Source: Forficula auricularia
Taxonomy: Eukaryota > Arthropoda > Insecta > Dermaptera > Forficulidae
NCBI GenBank assembly: GCA_024734495.1
Contig: JALMQS010000225.1
Coordinates: 3,556,369-3,620,368 of the forward strand
DNA: 64,000 nucleotides
Reading direction: 5' to 3'
In this document: positions 52,325-63,830 of the stretch, piece after piece
Layout: each line of letters begins with the position of its first letter
How positions within the stretch are numbered: the stretch's first letter is position 1
Made by a program: the position numbers and the translations under genes
The notes under the pieces: generated by a model
The model's input: the letters and a program-made list of their open reading frames with translations, nothing else
What the model was told of the DNA's origin: nothing
The model's database searches: none

Positions 52325-53260
52325 ATATAGTACCTGAGGCACCGAGCTATGCTCGGTAACTTCTTCCTTCAGTTAAAAGCTTTATTTTAATATTATTTTT
52401 AATTTAAAATTCAGATTAAAATGTCGATTTTTATTTGAGAGCCGTTTTCATATTAAAAAAAAATACAAAAATATATAATATTCGCACACTGCCCCCTCCC
52501 CCACCCACCTCCGCCCCGATCGACCCCACCCCCGAAACCTCGCCCTACTCCCGGATCCCCCACCACTTCACCCCGCCTCCTGCACCTGTTTTGATTCAAC
52601 CATATGATTCATTTTTATTCATCCAATTGTTAATAAATAAAACCTATCAAAATGTGTTGTTTTTTCAGAAAATTGAGACCTGCTTATGCGAAATATATTT
52701 TTAAATAAATTCTTGATTATTTTTTTATTTTATTAAATAAATAAAGTTCTTTATAAAAACAATTATAAAACGTTTATTAATATTTCTAACGTTTAGGGAA
52801 AACAAAATATGTTAAAATCCACAATCACATTACTTCTTCAAGGCCTTTGAGAATAAAGGATTAACCCGACCCATTGTCTGTCTGGGTAGAAAAGTAAACA
52901 AAAGAGAAACCTTTTTAAAACCCTAAGAATGGGATTTGTCTACATGAGAATAATTAATTTGATCACGAAAAAACCCATCAAAAACAATTTTGTCGTAGAT
53001 GAGACCGTGACAGATCGAATTGTGATCCCAAAAACCCCGTAACCCGTGAATTTCATCAAAATCGGTAGAGTCGTTTTCAAAATAGAACCAAGATACAAAT
53101 ATACAAACAAATAAATATATATATATAAATAAATAAATATACAATTTTTGCTCGTTTAATAAGAGTAGATATTTACAAGAATTGCTCGTTTAATAAGAGT
53201 AGATGTTTACAAGAATTGCTCGTTTAAAATAATAAGATTTTATTGTGTAGTCATTAGTAT
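52325..53260 (+). mobile_element. Family H element with repeated 3' ends
   Basis: It starts AGTACCTGAGGCACCGAGC and CTCGGTAACTTCTTCC and has a C-rich block (52490-52580). A segment matching 36250-36350 in inverse lies at 52965-53090. It ends in three consecutive GCTCGTTTAATAAGAGTAGA-type termini (53145-53250). Confidence 0.5.
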
Positions 53261-53269
53261 TTTACTAGC

Positions 53270-53857
53270 TGCAAGGCCCGCCTTCGGCGGCCCTCTTGCT
53301 AGCCGGGGGGCTCGCCCCCTGGACCCCCCACCGAAATCCGCCCAGCACCCACACCACCACCCCAGTGTACGAGACAAAACCTTGGTACATATATACCAAT
53401 ATATATTTAATTTCATTTAAATTGGTAACAATGAAGACTGTTTTTGTTGGAAGGCGGACAAATATTCATAGATATTACATTCATAGATAGGTACAGAGCC
53501 AGAGACAAATGCGCTTTGGTAGTATACGATATATACTGCTGCATGAGTTGTAAATATTATAGTGTAATTCTACGATAATATGTATGACTATATATATATA
53601 TAACAGATAGTATGTGTATCTATCTCTCTGTAATATAGATCCCTGATGAAATTCGATAATTAATTTATTAAGTATATTAAAACTGATGAAATTGTAATGT
53701 CACCGTATTTTATATACATACGTGTGCGAAATTTCAAAAAGAGGCCCAAAATAGATTACAAGATTTTATTCAGCTAAACAGAAAACCCAAGTTAAACTAA
53801 AAAATTATAATAATAATAAATAAATAATCCCGATATAATAAGTAACACTAATAACAT
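53270..53857. other. Unassigned stretch with a GC-rich block
   Basis: CTGCAAGGCCCGCCTTCGGCGG-like sequence at 53278-53330 resembles compact repeat ends. The rest is AT-rich. Confidence 0.3.
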
Positions 53858-54507
53858 TGTTCGACAAAAAATTTACACCCGTAAACCTAACAATATATTC
53901 CAGTAGAGTTTTCTACGCTGATTATCCTGGAATTTCCCGATTTTTACAACACGTCACAGTTTTGAGATATTATCGGTCAAAATGACGAAAAAGGCCATTT
54001 TAACCTATTTTCGAGTCCCATTAAATATTAAACAGCAATATTTGAAATCACAATAATTTGTTGACGTAATAGAAAACAGCTTCCTCTTTGATTTTCAAAT
54101 TACCAATTGTTTTTAGCTCAATTAGAACTCGAGATATAACTAAAAAACTAAAACTACGTGATTATAAATGATGAAAAGATAGATAAAAACATAACTTCTT
54201 AGATTTTTAGTTTTAACTCGAGTTCTAATTGAGCTAAAAACAAGTGGAAATTTGAAAATCAAAGAGGAAGCTATTTTCTAATACGTCAACCAAATATTTT
54301 GATTTCAAATATTGCTGTTTAATAGTTAATGGGACTCGAAAATAGGTCGAAATGGTTTTGTCATTTTGACCGATAATATCTCAAAACTCTGACGTGTTGT
54401 AAAAAATCGGGAAATTGCAGAATAATCAGCGTAGAAAACTCTACTGGAATCCATTGTTAGGTTTACGAGGAGCAATTTTTGTTAAATTTTTGTCGAGCCG
54501 TGTAATT
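53858..54507. mobile_element. Foldback MITE, ~300-bp arms
   Basis: The arms 53858-54165 and 54185-54507 are close inverted copies (AGTAGAGTTTTCTACGCTG vs CAGCGTAGAAAACTCTACT; GATATTATCGGTCAAAATGA vs inverse). Outer words CGACAAAAAATTTA and its inverse mark the ends. No coding content. Confidence 0.8.
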
Positions 54508-55690
54508 AATAGGTACCTAATATCTTGGTGTGTGTGTTATTTTACGGGAGAAGCAGTCTCCTGAGTCGGCTGTTGACCAAGCACAATCTTCCATCCATTA
54601 GATATGCATTGCAGTGCACATGCCAAGTCCCATATCCAACAAGTTCCAGGGGTTATTTATTCAAAGCAGCCCAAATGGCAAATGGGCTCCTCGTCGTCAT
54701 GCATTAACGATGCTTTCATTTCTGCTTGGACCGCAAAATATTTGTCTCCATCGGAAATGAGCGACAAGCAGAACTTATATGGTGAACAAGCCTTGATACT
54801 AATTATTCATGTTCTATAATTATATGAAAGAATAAGTCTCTTTGGCCCTATGCCAGAATGACGAAAGGACTTCACTTTTAATGATCGATGACAGAGACTA
54901 ATTAATCATTTTATTTCGATCCCAATTAAATCAGGAGGGAATATCGTAAATTAAGGACCGACCTTTGCTTCATCCGAACCATGAAAAAATGAAATTAAAA
55001 TACAACTCGCTAATATTTATAAACAATCCTGTCAACGCGTTTAATAACAAAAACTGTCTGTATAATTAATGGGATTCATTTAAATTTTAATTAGAAAATG
55101 CCATGAATAGTTTCAGCAATTTTTGATCAAACGTAGGTATAGAAATATTAATGCGAACATCATCATTTAATTAAATGGATTTTCGGGTAAAACTAAGTAC
55201 TAGCTGGAGCGTACAGTATCGAAGTGAAATCGTCATGTTATATAAGTATTTTTTATTTGTTTTTGTCCAGAACCTCATCTGAAATTCCATTTACCCATAA
55301 AGAATATAGCCGCTGCGGCATGACTAAATTATGGCATCAGTATACCTTATATCTTCCAAGTAGCTATTTGATATAACATATAAATAATTTGAGTATCAAA
55401 GTTCGATCATTATCTTGACCATTTCGAGCCAATTTCGACCCCCTTCAGCTCGTAATCTATTTGAGATACAAAGCTGAAATTATAGATATATAATTATGTA
55501 ATCTATCTTTAAGAAAGTACCAATTTCAATAATATAGCTTAAATAGATTCTGAGATATGGACCTGAGTAAATTTCTAATTTTGGCATTCACTACCACTGA
55601 CGGAGTCATCAAAACCTATAGGGTACTTCCAATCATTCCAGCATAATGAAATTTCGCCTGCTAGTAGAGTTTGTGACACAAACAAAGGAA
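54508..55690. other. Unassigned stretch, locally less AT-rich
   Basis: 54540-54790 has balanced composition, unlike its neighbours, and two overlapping plus frames (60 and 71 codons) without domains. No splice-consistent contactin exon was found in it. Confidence 0.3.
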
Positions 55691-55699
55691 AAATTCCAA

Positions 55700-55900
55700 A
55701 AATCTAAACTTTCTATCTTTTAACCCCTTCAAAATGGGGGGGGGGCTGTCAAAAATGAAAATTCTAGCCCGTTGGACCAAACTCAACCAAATTTTGTATA
55801 CATATTCTGTGGGCCCCTTGAAGGCTAGAAATGCAAAAACTAACCAATCAAAGGGGGGGTTAAAAATGAAAATTCTAGCCCTTTGGAACAACCTTTGGTC
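55700..55900 (-). repeat. Minisatellite units of the family M / 19.3-kb MITE type
   Basis: Two units with CAACCAAATTTTGTATACAT and GAAATGCAAAAACTAACC words, closest to the 19478-19780 version (TATTCTGTGGGCCCC). Confidence 0.6.
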
Positions 55901-55939
55901 TTCCTCATAGCTTACAAAAAGAAGAGCAATATCAACTTT

Positions 55940-56155
55940 AAAACATTCTGTGAAAAAACAGACAAAGTTCGAAAAAATATAGTGAAATTTAGTATTGTAA
56001 CCAAGTTAAATTCACCAAGAATAATTAAGTTGAGAAAATAGTAGATCTCTCAAATTAAATATTTTTGACGAATTTAACTTGGCTACACACTAAATTTCAC
56101 TATACTTTTCAAACTTGGTCTGTTTTTTCTCATAATGTTTTGGTTGAAATAGAAC
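55940..56155. repeat. Palindrome, ~90-bp arms
   Basis: AAACAGACAAAGTTCGAAAA..AGTGAAATTTAGT (55957) and the inverse ACTAAATTTCACTATACTTT..GTCTGTTTTTTC (56092) face each other, with CAAGTTAAATTC / GAATTTAACTTGG inside. Confidence 0.65.
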
Positions 56156-57056
56156 ATACAGCTACAATTGTGTAGTCTTTCGGAAATAAGAACAGAATTA
56201 TAAACCACAAGAATACGATATTAGTTATTTTATTTTCCATTTGATACCCCAATATTTTCTAAATTCCCTTATTGAATTTAACTTAATTATCTTTGAATTT
56301 CGGGAGCTCAACTTAAAAAGTGTGCAAATTTAAGATGCGATCATCATCTAGGGACAAGCCAACAGACCGGATAGTAAGTTGCACGGTTGTCCCTTGATAT
56401 ATGGTATGTTACATGGCTATGTATTAATTATTTCCCTAAAATTTATTTTGAAGCTTATTGAGGAAATTTCTTCAGTGATGTTGAGATTTTGAAAAAACAA
56501 TATTTTTCGAAAATCAAAAAACTCAACTGTTTTTTAATTATAAGTCAATTAGAAAAACTATAGAAGACATAATTATGCAGGTTTTACGTCAAATTAAAAT
56601 TTTCACTACACTATAAAATTTCCATAATTAGAAGTTTTCCCTAGATGGGTAGCCGATCAAGGCTGAAGAGTTCCATCCACCCTTTCCCTATTAGTCGCCT
56701 CTTACGACAAGCAGGGAGTACTGAGGCTATATTCTATGCCCAACCCGCGGAGCAGAGTCCGCCCTCTTATATATTAAAATTAAGTAAAAAAATCAAATTT
56801 ATTATTTACTCAATAGTTTCACAGGATTCTAAAGAGTTTCAATGCAAAATGTAGTAAAAATCGGATAAAGGGTTCACATTTTAAAAAATCTCCACCTTCA
56901 TTTCTGATGTTCAATTTTAGCCAAAATCTAATTAAAATTTCGAGGGCTGCCAGTCACAAAATAATATAATAATAATTTAGTAAATTACTATTATTTATTA
57001 TTTTTTACCATACAGTTTTGGTCACCACTGATAGATTATCCCCAAATAAGTTATTG
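56156..57056. other. Unassigned stretch
   Basis: AT-rich, except 56645-56765, which contains AGTCGCCTCTTACGACAAGC, a word I have seen in many invertebrate repeats but cannot assign. Confidence 0.3.
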
Positions 57057-57156
57057 NNNNNNNNNNNNNNNNNNNNNNNNNNNNNNNNNNNNNNNNNNNN
57101 NNNNNNNNNNNNNNNNNNNNNNNNNNNNNNNNNNNNNNNNNNNNNNNNNNNNNNNN
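57057..57156. other. Assembly gap (100 N)
   Basis: Exactly 100 unknown bases, the conventional length for a gap of unknown size. Confidence 0.99.
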
Positions 57157-57440
57157 TCAACACCCCTACGCCCTTAAACTAGATACTAATCGAACAAACG
57201 CATTCGCCAATTCATTTATCCCTATGACATCTAGAGACTGGAACTCTCTTCCCCGGACCGTCTTTCCAGCTACTTATAACCTTCAATCTTTCAAGTACAG
57301 CATCCACAGATACCTTCGACTGCTACCCAATCCCTAAATCTCCCCTTATCTTCACGTTACAAGGGTCTACCACGGACTTCAGAGGTTGTACATTCTTGGT
57401 GCAACTTCTTCTTGTTTCAATATCATTATAAATAAAAAAA
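57157..57440 (+). pseudogene. LINE family J 3' fragment next to the gap
   Basis: It reads NAFANSFIPMTSRDWNSLPR and TYNLQSFKYSIHRYLRL, the C-terminus of family J, then the 3' end TTGTACATTCTTGGTGCAAC. The 5' part lies in or beyond the gap. Confidence 0.75.
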
Positions 57441-57466
57441 AAAAATATAAACAATTTTTGCTCGTT

Positions 57467-57910
57467 TAATAAGAGTAGATTAAATATGAATAATAGAATT
57501 GCAGTTTATAAGAGCATAATTAATCCCAATTTTTACTATTGTCCTACAATCTTATACTTTGGTACAAAAAATAATAATTAAATTGTATCACAGGGAATTA
57601 CCACAGTATTTAGAATTCACAATAGTAAATGAAATGCATGGACATTATACCAGGTATAATGATAGGATATATGTACATAAGGTAAATAGAGTATTGAAGA
57701 AAAACTCACTGTATTTTAGAGGGCTTGAGGAATTCAATTCTCTGCCCTCTGATGTAAAAATTCAACTAATTTAACTTTATTTAAAATAAAATTAAGGAAA
57801 CATATTAGTGATAATTGAAAAATGTTACATAGACATTAGAAGATAAGTTAGAACAACTTAATTGTAATTATGTAGTAAAATGTAATGTTTATGTATGTAA
57901 ATACATTTAA
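57467..57910 (+). pseudogene. LINE C-terminal fragment, different family
   Basis: An open frame reads VYKSIINPNFYYCPTILYFG, then KLYHRELPQYLEF and KKNSLYFRGLEEFNSLPSDVK. The pattern KNSLxxRGxxxxNSLP is found near the C-terminus of insect non-LTR ORF2 proteins. It differs from families J and L1. It is followed by AAATACATTTAAAAATAAAA. Confidence 0.55.
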
Positions 57911-57929
57911 AAATAAAATGTGTTCGATT

Positions 57930-58440
57930 CATTTCCCAAAGAGAAACAAAGAGGTTGTCCTCTGCTTGATGCAAATAAACATACACACATATTATTTAAA
58001 AAAATATATTTAACATGATTAAACTAATAAATATAAAGAGTACCTATATAATTAAAATATCGAAATAACAAATAAATAATCAAATTTTATTACATTTGTA
58101 AAAATACTAATTTTTTACCCCTAAGAGGATTGACAAAAGACTAAAATCTTTAAATTTATATTATGTTTTTATGGATTATTATTTTTATTATTTATTTACA
58201 ATAAATAAGTTTTGGAAGAATCCTTTGGCCAGACCAGGTGTAAATCTCACTTTCACTCATCAATTCCTGTGAATCAATTCTAATAGGAGGTGCCGAAACG
58301 TCGGGGAGACCTGATATGGCACTTGAAGAATTGTAATAGACGGATGAAGAGGGCAAAGCCCTCGAAACTATACTCTCGTTATAAATAAATTAAAACATTT
58401 ATTATTCCAGCAGAAGACAATCTATTATTGTCTCCTTTAA
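57930..58440 (+). mobile_element. Family R fragments with a decayed hammerhead-like core
   Basis: GAGAAACAAAGAGGTTGTCC (57948) is the arm of the second family R type. CGGATGAAGAGGGC and CCCTCGAAACTATACTC (58335-58375) is the core with two damaged positions (CTGATGA to CGGATGA, GTC to CTC). It ends CCAGCAGAAGACAATC and TTGTCTCCTT. Confidence 0.55.
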
Positions 58441-58504
58441 TTTAAAATAATCATTTAAATCTCCTAATTTTAATAAATTTTATTTGTCATGAACTATTTA
58501 AGCA

Positions 58505-60062
58505 TAGATTAAAATGTAAATAAACTGCAACGGATCGTTGCTAAACTTTATCCAAATTCATTTGAAATATTAATATGTTTGTTCCTTTATTATTAATCAG
58601 ATATCACTTGCAATTTGTAGTTCATATTGAAATTAATTCAAAAATAATTCTCATTTAAGAGTCGAGGAATAACCATTCTACATTGGATTTTTGACGTTTC
58701 GGTTTTTATTGGTAACCATTGCTGAAGACATAGAGGAATCGACTTAAAATCAAAAATAGCCATCGATTCTCATCTAATACTTGAGGAATAACAATTCTAC
58801 ATTAGGTTTTTGACGTTTCGATTATTATTGGTAACCATTGCTGAAGACATGGAGGAATCGACTTAAAATCAAAAATAACGATCAATTCTTATCTAATACT
58901 AGAGGAATAACCTTATTGCATTCCATTTTTGATGTTTTGATTATTAATGGAAACCTCTACTGAAAATGTAGAAGAATCGACTTAAAATCAAAAAGACTAA
59001 ATTCTTTTATGGCAAACAACTCAAGCTTGAGTTGTTTACCATAAAAGAATTTAGTCTTTTTGATTTTAAGTCGATTCTTCTACATTTTCAGTAGAGGTTT
59101 CATTAATAGTCAAAACATCAAAAATGGAATGCAATAAGGTTATTCCTCTAGTATTAGATAAGAATTGATCGTTATTTTTGATTTTAAGTCGATTCCTCCA
59201 TGTCTTCAGCAATGGTTACCAATAATAATCGAAACGTCAAAAACCTAATGTAGAATTGTTATTCCTCAAGTATTAGATGAGAATCAATAGCTATTTTTGA
59301 TTTTAAGTCGATTCCTCTATGTCTTCAGCAATGGTTACCAATAAAAACCGAAACGTCAAAAATCCAATATAGAATGATTATTCCTCAAGTACTAGATGGG
59401 AATCAATCGCTATTTTTGGTTTAAAGTCGATTTCTCTATGTCTTCAGCATTGGTTACTAATAAAATCCGAAACGTCAAAAATCCAATATAGAATGATTAT
59501 TCCTCAAGTACTAGATGAGAATCAATCGCTATTTTTGGTTTAAAATCGATTTCTCTGTCTTCAGCAAAGGTAACGGATAAGAAAACAACGCAGTTGCTAT
59601 GGTTACTCATACAAATTCCTCCCAAATTTTTAGCATTTCACAGAGAGAAGCCTATCCATTCTTACTTAAGCAAGGCTAAATGAGCAGCTATATTAAAACT
59701 TTCAAATGAATAAATTTTAAAGAATTTAAAAAATTAAAAAAGTACCATCTTACTCCAGAGTAAAGTACTTTAAAATATAATTTTACTAAAAACTTTATTT
59801 AACCTTTTTTGTGGTCCCCAAGGTACTTAATTAGGATATTAAATTTCATCAAAATTGGTTAAGTCATTTTCAAGATATTTAGAAAAAACTAAAAAAGTAC
59901 TGAAATAAAGTACTAATGTTTGTGGGCCGATATGTACCAAAAACTAATCAGCGCTTCATTTTGTTAAACTAATGGTAGGTTTTCAATTTCATTTCAATCT
60001 GTGCAGCGGTGTGGAAAAAATCGTGGGCCAAAAAAGCGATAACATACATACATCCATACGCA
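58505..60062 (+). mobile_element. Foldback/minisatellite element, family F, uninterrupted copy
   Basis: It starts AACTGCAACGGATCGTTGC. Its centre is a perfect palindrome at 59021-59040 (ACAACTCAAGCTTGAGTTGT). The left arm has two to three, and the right arm about four, ~118-bp units bearing GACGTTTCGG or its inverse. It then has a unique 3' part with AACAACGCAGTTGCTATGG, AAAAGTACT words and CATACATACATCC, and runs directly into the next copy at 60063. Confidence 0.75.
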
Positions 60063-60464
60063 CGCACTAAATGAAATAAACTGCAACGGATCGTTGCTAA
60101 ACTTTATCCAAATTCATTTGAAATATTAATATGTTTGTTCCTTTATTATTAATCAGATATCACTTGCAATTTGTAGTTCATATTGACATTAATTCAAAAA
60201 TAATTCTCATTTAATAGTTGAGGAATAACCATTCTACATTTGATTTTTGACGTTTCGGTTTTTATTGGTGACCATTTCTGAAGACATGGAGGAATCGACT
60301 TAAAATCAAAAATAATGATCGATTCTTATCTAATACTAGAGGAATAACCTTATTGCATTCCATTTTTGATGTTTTGACTATTAATGGCAACCTCTACTGA
60401 AAACGTGGAAGAATAGACTTAAAATCAAAAAGACTAAATTCTTTTATGGCAAACAACTCAAGCT

Positions 60465-62165
60465 TGAGACTTTAGATGACAAAGGGCTTAACCCGCCCAC
60501 TTATACCCCCAAACCAACCTCATGGGCAAAATAATTTTCAGGCCCCAAATAATCATAAAAGCCATTAATAAATTAAATTCCAAATCCGCCGCAGGCCCGG
60601 ATAACATCCCACCAATTCTCATTAAAAAATGCGCCCCTGAACTTGCCCCTATCTTATCCAAGCTATTCCAACTCTCTTACGAGTCGGGCATATTCCCCAA
60701 AAAGCTGGAAAATAGCCAGAGTCACACCTATTCCTAAAAAGGAGACACATCACAAATCTCTAATTACAGGCCTATCTCGATCACCTCTGTTCTTTCCAAA
60801 TTAATGGAATTAGTCATAAACCAACACGTCCTTCATCACTTAGAAAACAATAAATTAATTCACGATAGGCAATATGGATTCAGACAAAATCGTTCCACAG
60901 GCGACATCTTAACCTATGTCACCCACACCTTGAACAATACTCTAGAGGCCGGAAAAGAAACCCTCGCTGTAGCCCTTGATATCTCCAAAGCTTTTGACCA
61001 GGTTTGGCACAAAATCTTCTTGCCAAACTACCAGCCTTTGGATTCACACCAACACTTCGCAAATGGATTGAAAGCTTTCTGACAAACCGAAGTATAAAAG
61101 TTGTGGTGGATGGAACATCATCTGAATCGTTCTCCACAAACTCTGGTGTTCCCCAAGGCTCTGTAATCTCCTCCACACTCTTCCTTATTTATATAAACGA
61201 CCTTATTGATCAAACGGCAAACCCCACTCATTGCTACGCCGACGATAGCACTCTACACGGCAAACCCTCTCTCCCGAATAATCGAATCAATATTGCCTCC
61301 TCAATTACTCTCGACCTAGACAAACTGAATAAATGGGGCTCTCAAAATTTAGTTAACTTTAATTCAAATAAGACTCAATGTTGTCTAATTTCTAGGCGCG
61401 AAAATAGAGATTTCCCTGATATTAACTTCGATTCGAATACCCTGAAAATGTGTGACAGCCTATCCATGTTGGGCGTCTATGTCGCATCTGACCTGTCTTG
61501 GAATGAACACATCTCCTCTGTGGCGAAATCTGCAGCAAGGAAGATTGGCTTCTTATTCAGGTCCAAGCGATTTTACAAACCCCCACAACTTCTCACCATC
61601 TACAAGGCCCAAATCCGCCCCTGTCTCGAATACGGCTCTCATCTGTGGAGAGGAGCCTCAAAATATTCTCTTGCTACCCTTGATGCAATTCAGAAACGAG
61701 CCGTCAGGCTAATTGACGATTCTACCCTCACCGACTCCCTCGACTCGCTGACTCATCGAAGAGATGTCTCTGCCCTTTCCCTTTTCTATAGATACTATCA
61801 CGGCAGGTGCTCTGATGAGATAAAATCAATAATTCCCCCCAAAGCATGCTTTGCACGCAGCACACGTTTTGCCGACTCCCAACACTCTTTCGCGGTCAAA
61901 TTAGAAAAGTGCCGGACCACTTCATTCGCGAATTCATATATCCCCATGACTTCAAGGAACTGGAACTCTCTCCCAGCCTCTATCTTTCCCAGCACCTATG
62001 ATCTTCAAACCTTCAAAACCAGGGTGCATAGACACCTACGTCTACACCCTCTCACTTAATCAACTTTCCTTCTCTTCGGTAATGCAAGGGTCTTTCGAGA
62101 TCCATAGGGGCTACATCTTTACTGGTGCACCCCTTCTTGCATTCGATTGCATTAAAAAAAAAAAA
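60465..62165 (+). pseudogene. LINE family J, longest copy
   Basis: RT ORF in three frames: KLNSKSAAGPDNIPPILIKK (60522-60737), then PKKGDTS..ISNYRPISITS, QYGFRQNRSTGDIL and VALDISKAFDQVWH (to about 61010), then LLAKLPAFGFTP, GVPQGSVISSTLFLIYIND, CYADDSTLHG (the YADD site), NWNSLPASIFPSTYDLQ up to 62059. There are single-base shifts near 60700 and 61010. The endonuclease is missing. The 3' end GGTGCACCCCTTCTTGC and GATTGCATTAAAAAA. The YADD and blocks are otherwise intact. Confidence 0.85.
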
Positions 62166-63296
62166 AAAAAAAATGAGGATCAATCGCTATTTTTGGTTTA
62201 AAGTCGATTCCTCTATGTCTTCAGAAATGGTCACCAATAAAAACCGAAACGTCAAAAATCCAATATAGAATGGTTATTCCTCAAGTACTAGATGAGAATC
62301 AATCGCTATTTTTGGTTTAAAGTCGATACCTCTATGTCTTCAGCAATGGTTACCAATAAAAACCGAAACGTCAAAAATCCAATATAGAATGGTTATTCCT
62401 CAAGTATTTGATGAGAATCAATCGCTATTTTTGGTTTAAAGTCGATTCCTCTATGTCTTCAGCAATGGTCACCAATAAAAACCGAAACGTCAAAAATCCA
62501 ATATAGAATGGTTATTCCTCAAGTATTTGATGAGAATCAATCGCTATTTTTGGTTTAAAGTCGATTCCTCTATGTCTTCAGCAATGGTCACCAATAAAAA
62601 CCGAAACGTCAAAAATCCAATATAGAATGGTTATTCCTCAAGTACTAGATGAGAATCAATCGCTATTTTTGGTTTAAAGTCGATACCTCTATGTCTTCAG
62701 CAATGGTTACCAATAAAAACCGAAACGTCAAAAATCCAATATAGAATGGTTATTCCTCAAGTATTTGATGAGAATCAATCGCTATTTTTGGTTTAAAGTC
62801 GATTCCTCTATGTCTTCAGCAATGGTCACCAATAAAACCGAAACGTCAAAAATCCAATATAGAATGGTTATTCCTCAAGTACTAGATGAGAATCAATCGC
62901 TATTTTTGGTTTAAAGTCGATTCCTCTATGTCTTCAGCAATGGTCACCAATAAAAACCGAAACGTCAAAAATCCAATATAGAATGGTTATTCCTCAAGTA
63001 TTTGATGAGAATCAATCGCTATTTTTGGTTTAAAGTCGATTCCTCTATGTCTTCAGCAATGGTCACCAATAAAACCGAAACGTCAAAAATCCAATATAGA
63101 ATGGTTATTCCTCAAGTACTTGATGAGAATCAATCGCTATTTTTGGTTTAAAGTCGATTCCTCTATGTCTTCAGCAATGGTCACCAATAAAAACCGAAAC
63201 GTCAAAAATCCAATATAGAATGGTTATTCCTCAAGTATTTGATGAGAATCAATCGCTATTTTTGGTTTAAAGTCGATTCCTCTATGTCTTCTGCAA
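62165..63296 (+). repeat. 118/119-bp tandem repeat, ten units
   Basis: The landmark AATCAATCGCTATTTTTGG recurs at about 62179, 62295, 62414, 62533, 62652, 62771, 62889, 63008, 63126 and 63245. Units are almost identical and differ at a few sites (CAAGTACTAGATG or CAAGTATTTGATG, GGTCACC or GGTTACC, one A missing in two units). Confidence 0.9.
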
Positions 63297-63764
63297 AGGT
63301 AAGGGATAAGAAAACAACGCAGTTGCTATGGTTACTTATAAAATTTCCTCCCAAATTTTTAGCATTTCACAGAGAGAAGCCTATCCATTCTTATTTAAGC
63401 AAGGCTAAATGAGCTATATTAAAAGGTTCAAATGAATAAATTTTAAAGAATTTAAAAAATTAAAAAAGTACTCTCTTACTCTAGAGTAAAGTACTTTAAA
63501 ATATAATTTTACTAAAAACTTTATTTATCCTTTTTTGTGGTCCCCAAGGTACTTAATTAGGATATTAAATTTCATCAAAATTGGTTAAGTCATTTTCAAG
63601 ATATTTAGAAAAAACTAAAAAGTACTGAAATAAAGTACTAATGTTTGTGGGTCGATATGTACCAAAAACTAATCAGCGCTTCATTTTGTTCAAAGAATGC
63701 TAGGTTTTCAATTTCATTTCAATCGGTGCAACGGTGTGGAAAAAATCGTGGGCCAAAAAAACGA

Positions 63765-63830
63765 TAACATACATACATACATCCATCCATACATACATCC
63801 ATCCATACATACATACATCCATCCGCACGC
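63765..63830 (+). repeat. CATA/CATC tetranucleotide tract
   Basis: Consecutive ACATACATACATCCATCC-type tetramers near the family F 3' end. Shorter versions lie at 60043-60062 and, in inverse, at 6025-6045. Confidence 0.9.

Noticed and set aside
54540..54790. Missing upstream contactin exon
   Set aside because: On the minus strand no frame shows the Ig tryptophan or YxC pattern, and no acceptor/donor pair in phase 0 was found.
62165..63296. CRISPR-like or ribozyme array in the 118-bp repeats
   Set aside because: There are no spacers between units, and GAAACGTC has no CTGATGA-type partner on the same strand (CTGAAGA is on the opposite strand).
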